A stretch of DNA of 64,000 bases from Nipponacmea schrenckii (taxonomy: Eukaryota; Mollusca; Gastropoda; Lottiidae). The notes under the pieces were generated by a model. The model was not told the DNA's origin. It saw nothing but the letters and a program-made list of their open reading frames with translations, and made no database searches. The stretch lies in NCBI GenBank assembly GCA_030562195.1, contig JAUJPP010000003.1:37764602-37828601 (forward strand), given 5' to 3'. The position numbers and the translations under genes were made by a program. Below are positions 62,582 through 64,000 of this stretch, one piece after another. The stretch's first letter is position 1, and every line of letters begins with the position of its first letter.

Positions 62582-62887
62582 CTAATGACCTTGTACTTCG
62601 ATTGATATTTCCCTTAGGTCGGAATAGAATTGATGTACAAATTTGTTGTCATTGCTAATCCGGGCTGCCAAAATTGTCAGCGTCATCTCTGATACTAATT
62701 TCAGCCTAACTGCTCTGCTTGCGGTTAACCCACTGTATACCGGAAAATTTTTGTTTTTTTTTAACAATTTTTTGATATTATTAATGATTGTTTCATGGAC
62801 AGTGTCCAAAGGAATATTGTAGAATAACGCTTGCTGTAACAATCCATAGGTATGGTCTTGATTTCTGCCAGGATTGAACAGTGGGCC
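62582..62887 (-). CDS. Unrecognised open frame, possible terminal exon
   Basis: Open for about 101 codons between an upstream TAA and the stop at 62582, with no ATG near the start (the residue sometimes called as start at 62842 is TTG). It contains GPLFNPGRNQDHTYGLLQQA, a Lys-rich segment (KKLLKKNKNFPVYSGLTASR) and an amphipathic C-terminal part. The composition looks more protein-like than the neighbouring frames, with balanced charged residues and few repeats, but I do not recognise a family. It could be a last exon, an old retroelement fragment, or chance. Confidence 0.2.
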   Translation of the reverse strand, partial: GPLFNPGRNQDHTYGLLQQALFYNIPLDTVHETIINNIKKLLKKNKNFPVYSGLTASRAVRLKLVSEMTLTILAARISNDNKFVHQFYSDLREISIEVQGH

Positions 62888-64000
62888 TTTATATTAGATG
62901 TTATAATATATCAAGAAATATCATAAAACCACTTCCGTCTAATACAACACGGACATGATGTTTTTTTGTTTTGTTTTGTTTTTTCTCCTTTTTTATCAAA
63001 TGGGCGAAATTAGCGTCACATGTAACAATAGTTCCAGGTAATATATCAGCTTGTTCACATGAAACCCTTTAGTCATCTGTAAACAGATAGATTGTGTTTG
63101 ACAATATTTATGTAAAATTCAACATAAGTGAAAAATACACGTTACGACCAGAGTATTCTTAACATGAACCCAATTGATTGAAAACATCGGAGACGTATTT
63201 GCGTAGTTTCTAATTGTCTCATATTGGTCTTTAAAGTGTTATTCAGGTCCTTGGAAAAATCCTCCAGAATTGTTATCAGCCTAATTCGGTGAAAATGAAA
63301 CTAGTTTTTAGTGCTCATTACTGATCATTATGTAGTATGCGATACTCTTTCTACCTCCTTGATTGAATAATAGATAGCTAGGAATTGATACTTGAGTTTT
63401 ATTATGACCATCAATCTGGAATAAAACTCTTTCATTGACATTAATATGTCTGTTACTGAAGCAGAGAAGTTTTAATATCTCCTGTACAAGGCAAATAATA
63501 GATTTTTATGTTATTTCCAGAATAGTCTAGACTAAGGGGTTCGTTTTGTAATTCATATTATAATTTGAAAGAGTTCCAAGCAATTTTGATCTTAAAATGC
63601 ATAATATTGGAACTGGATAAGATTAGTTATTGACTCAGCTTGATATACATTAAATTCAAAATTGTTATAGTCACGAAACAAAATATAATGTCCTTTTATT
63701 GATGCGACCTTGGATAAGAATGGGACCTTCTGTAGCCTATATAACATTGACTAAATTCCATTATCACATATAAAGATAGATTCAACTTCATTACAGTTTA
63801 TCAAAGATCTCACGAAAACATTAACGCATATCAAAGAACTCTATTTAGATATCCTACTCATATTAAACTTTTATGTTCATTGATAAGGTTGCTTGAAAAT
63901 ACTGATATGTGTCGTTTGAGACAATCATTGGTTTGTAGACAGTTTTATGCGAAGAAGAAATCACAGGAGACACTGAAGGTGGAGTTCTTCAGCTACCAAT
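62888..64000. other. Non-coding, nothing recognised
   Basis: AT-rich sequence up to the window edge; a T/G-rich run at 62961-62995. No exon recognised. Confidence 0.4.

Overview
This is AT-rich eukaryotic (animal) DNA with spliced genes, GT-AG introns, many short terminal-inverted-repeat elements (MITEs), tRNA-derived SINEs, decayed LINEs and several minisatellites. The gene content (CYP2-type P450, SDS22/PPP1R7, AKIP1, a peptide-receptor-type GPCR, an SUEL-lectin-like secreted protein) and the LINE types suggest a marine invertebrate, most likely a mollusc. That assignment is an inference; no species marker is visible. I found no prokaryotic operon, CRISPR array or phage.

Layout. 0-3 kb: a minisatellite, then the first coding exon of a cytochrome P450 on the minus strand; its later exons lie outside or were not found. 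3-7.2 kb: a cluster of MITE-like elements (a TTAAAGGG family and a fold-back element) and a degenerate tandem duplication. 9.2-10.3 kb: a complete two-exon gene for a small secreted eight-cysteine protein resembling an SUEL/galactose-binding lectin domain with an arginine-rich tail. 10.7-15.3 kb: one CR1-like LINE on the minus strand, with an SGNH-esterase ORF1, an endonuclease domain and a 3' tandem repeat. Where its reverse transcriptase should be there are about 1.7 kb of homopolymer-rich noise, probably a bad assembly consensus. 15.6 kb: a nearly perfect palindromic mini-transposon with a 7-bp target duplication. 16.0-20.4 kb: the gene-dense core, with intronless PPP1R7 (plus) convergent with a four-exon AKIP1 homologue (minus) that I assembled by hand from splice sites and homology. 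A SINE sits just upstream of AKIP1.

20.7-34 kb is mostly non-coding: a second tRNA-derived SINE, nested inverted repeats around 26.4-26.8 kb and a 27-bp minisatellite. At 34.2-34.6 kb there is a TATA-box promoter followed by the first coding exon of a class A GPCR of the neuromedin U/pyrokinin type. 34.6-64 kb is gene-poor: minisatellites (30, 18 and 53 bp), diverged duplications, a broken LINE reverse transcriptase interrupted by an insert, a hAT-like MITE with an 8-bp target duplication, and one unrecognised short ORF near the end.

Functional links are few. PPP1R7 (phosphatase PP1 regulator) and AKIP1 (binds the PKA catalytic subunit in vertebrates) are tail-to-tail neighbours, but a shared function is not implied by the sequence. 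I did not find a clear new biological system. The items most worth checking are the corrupted LINE segment, the perfect-hairpin MITE, the divergent SUEL-like secreted protein and the intronless PPP1R7.
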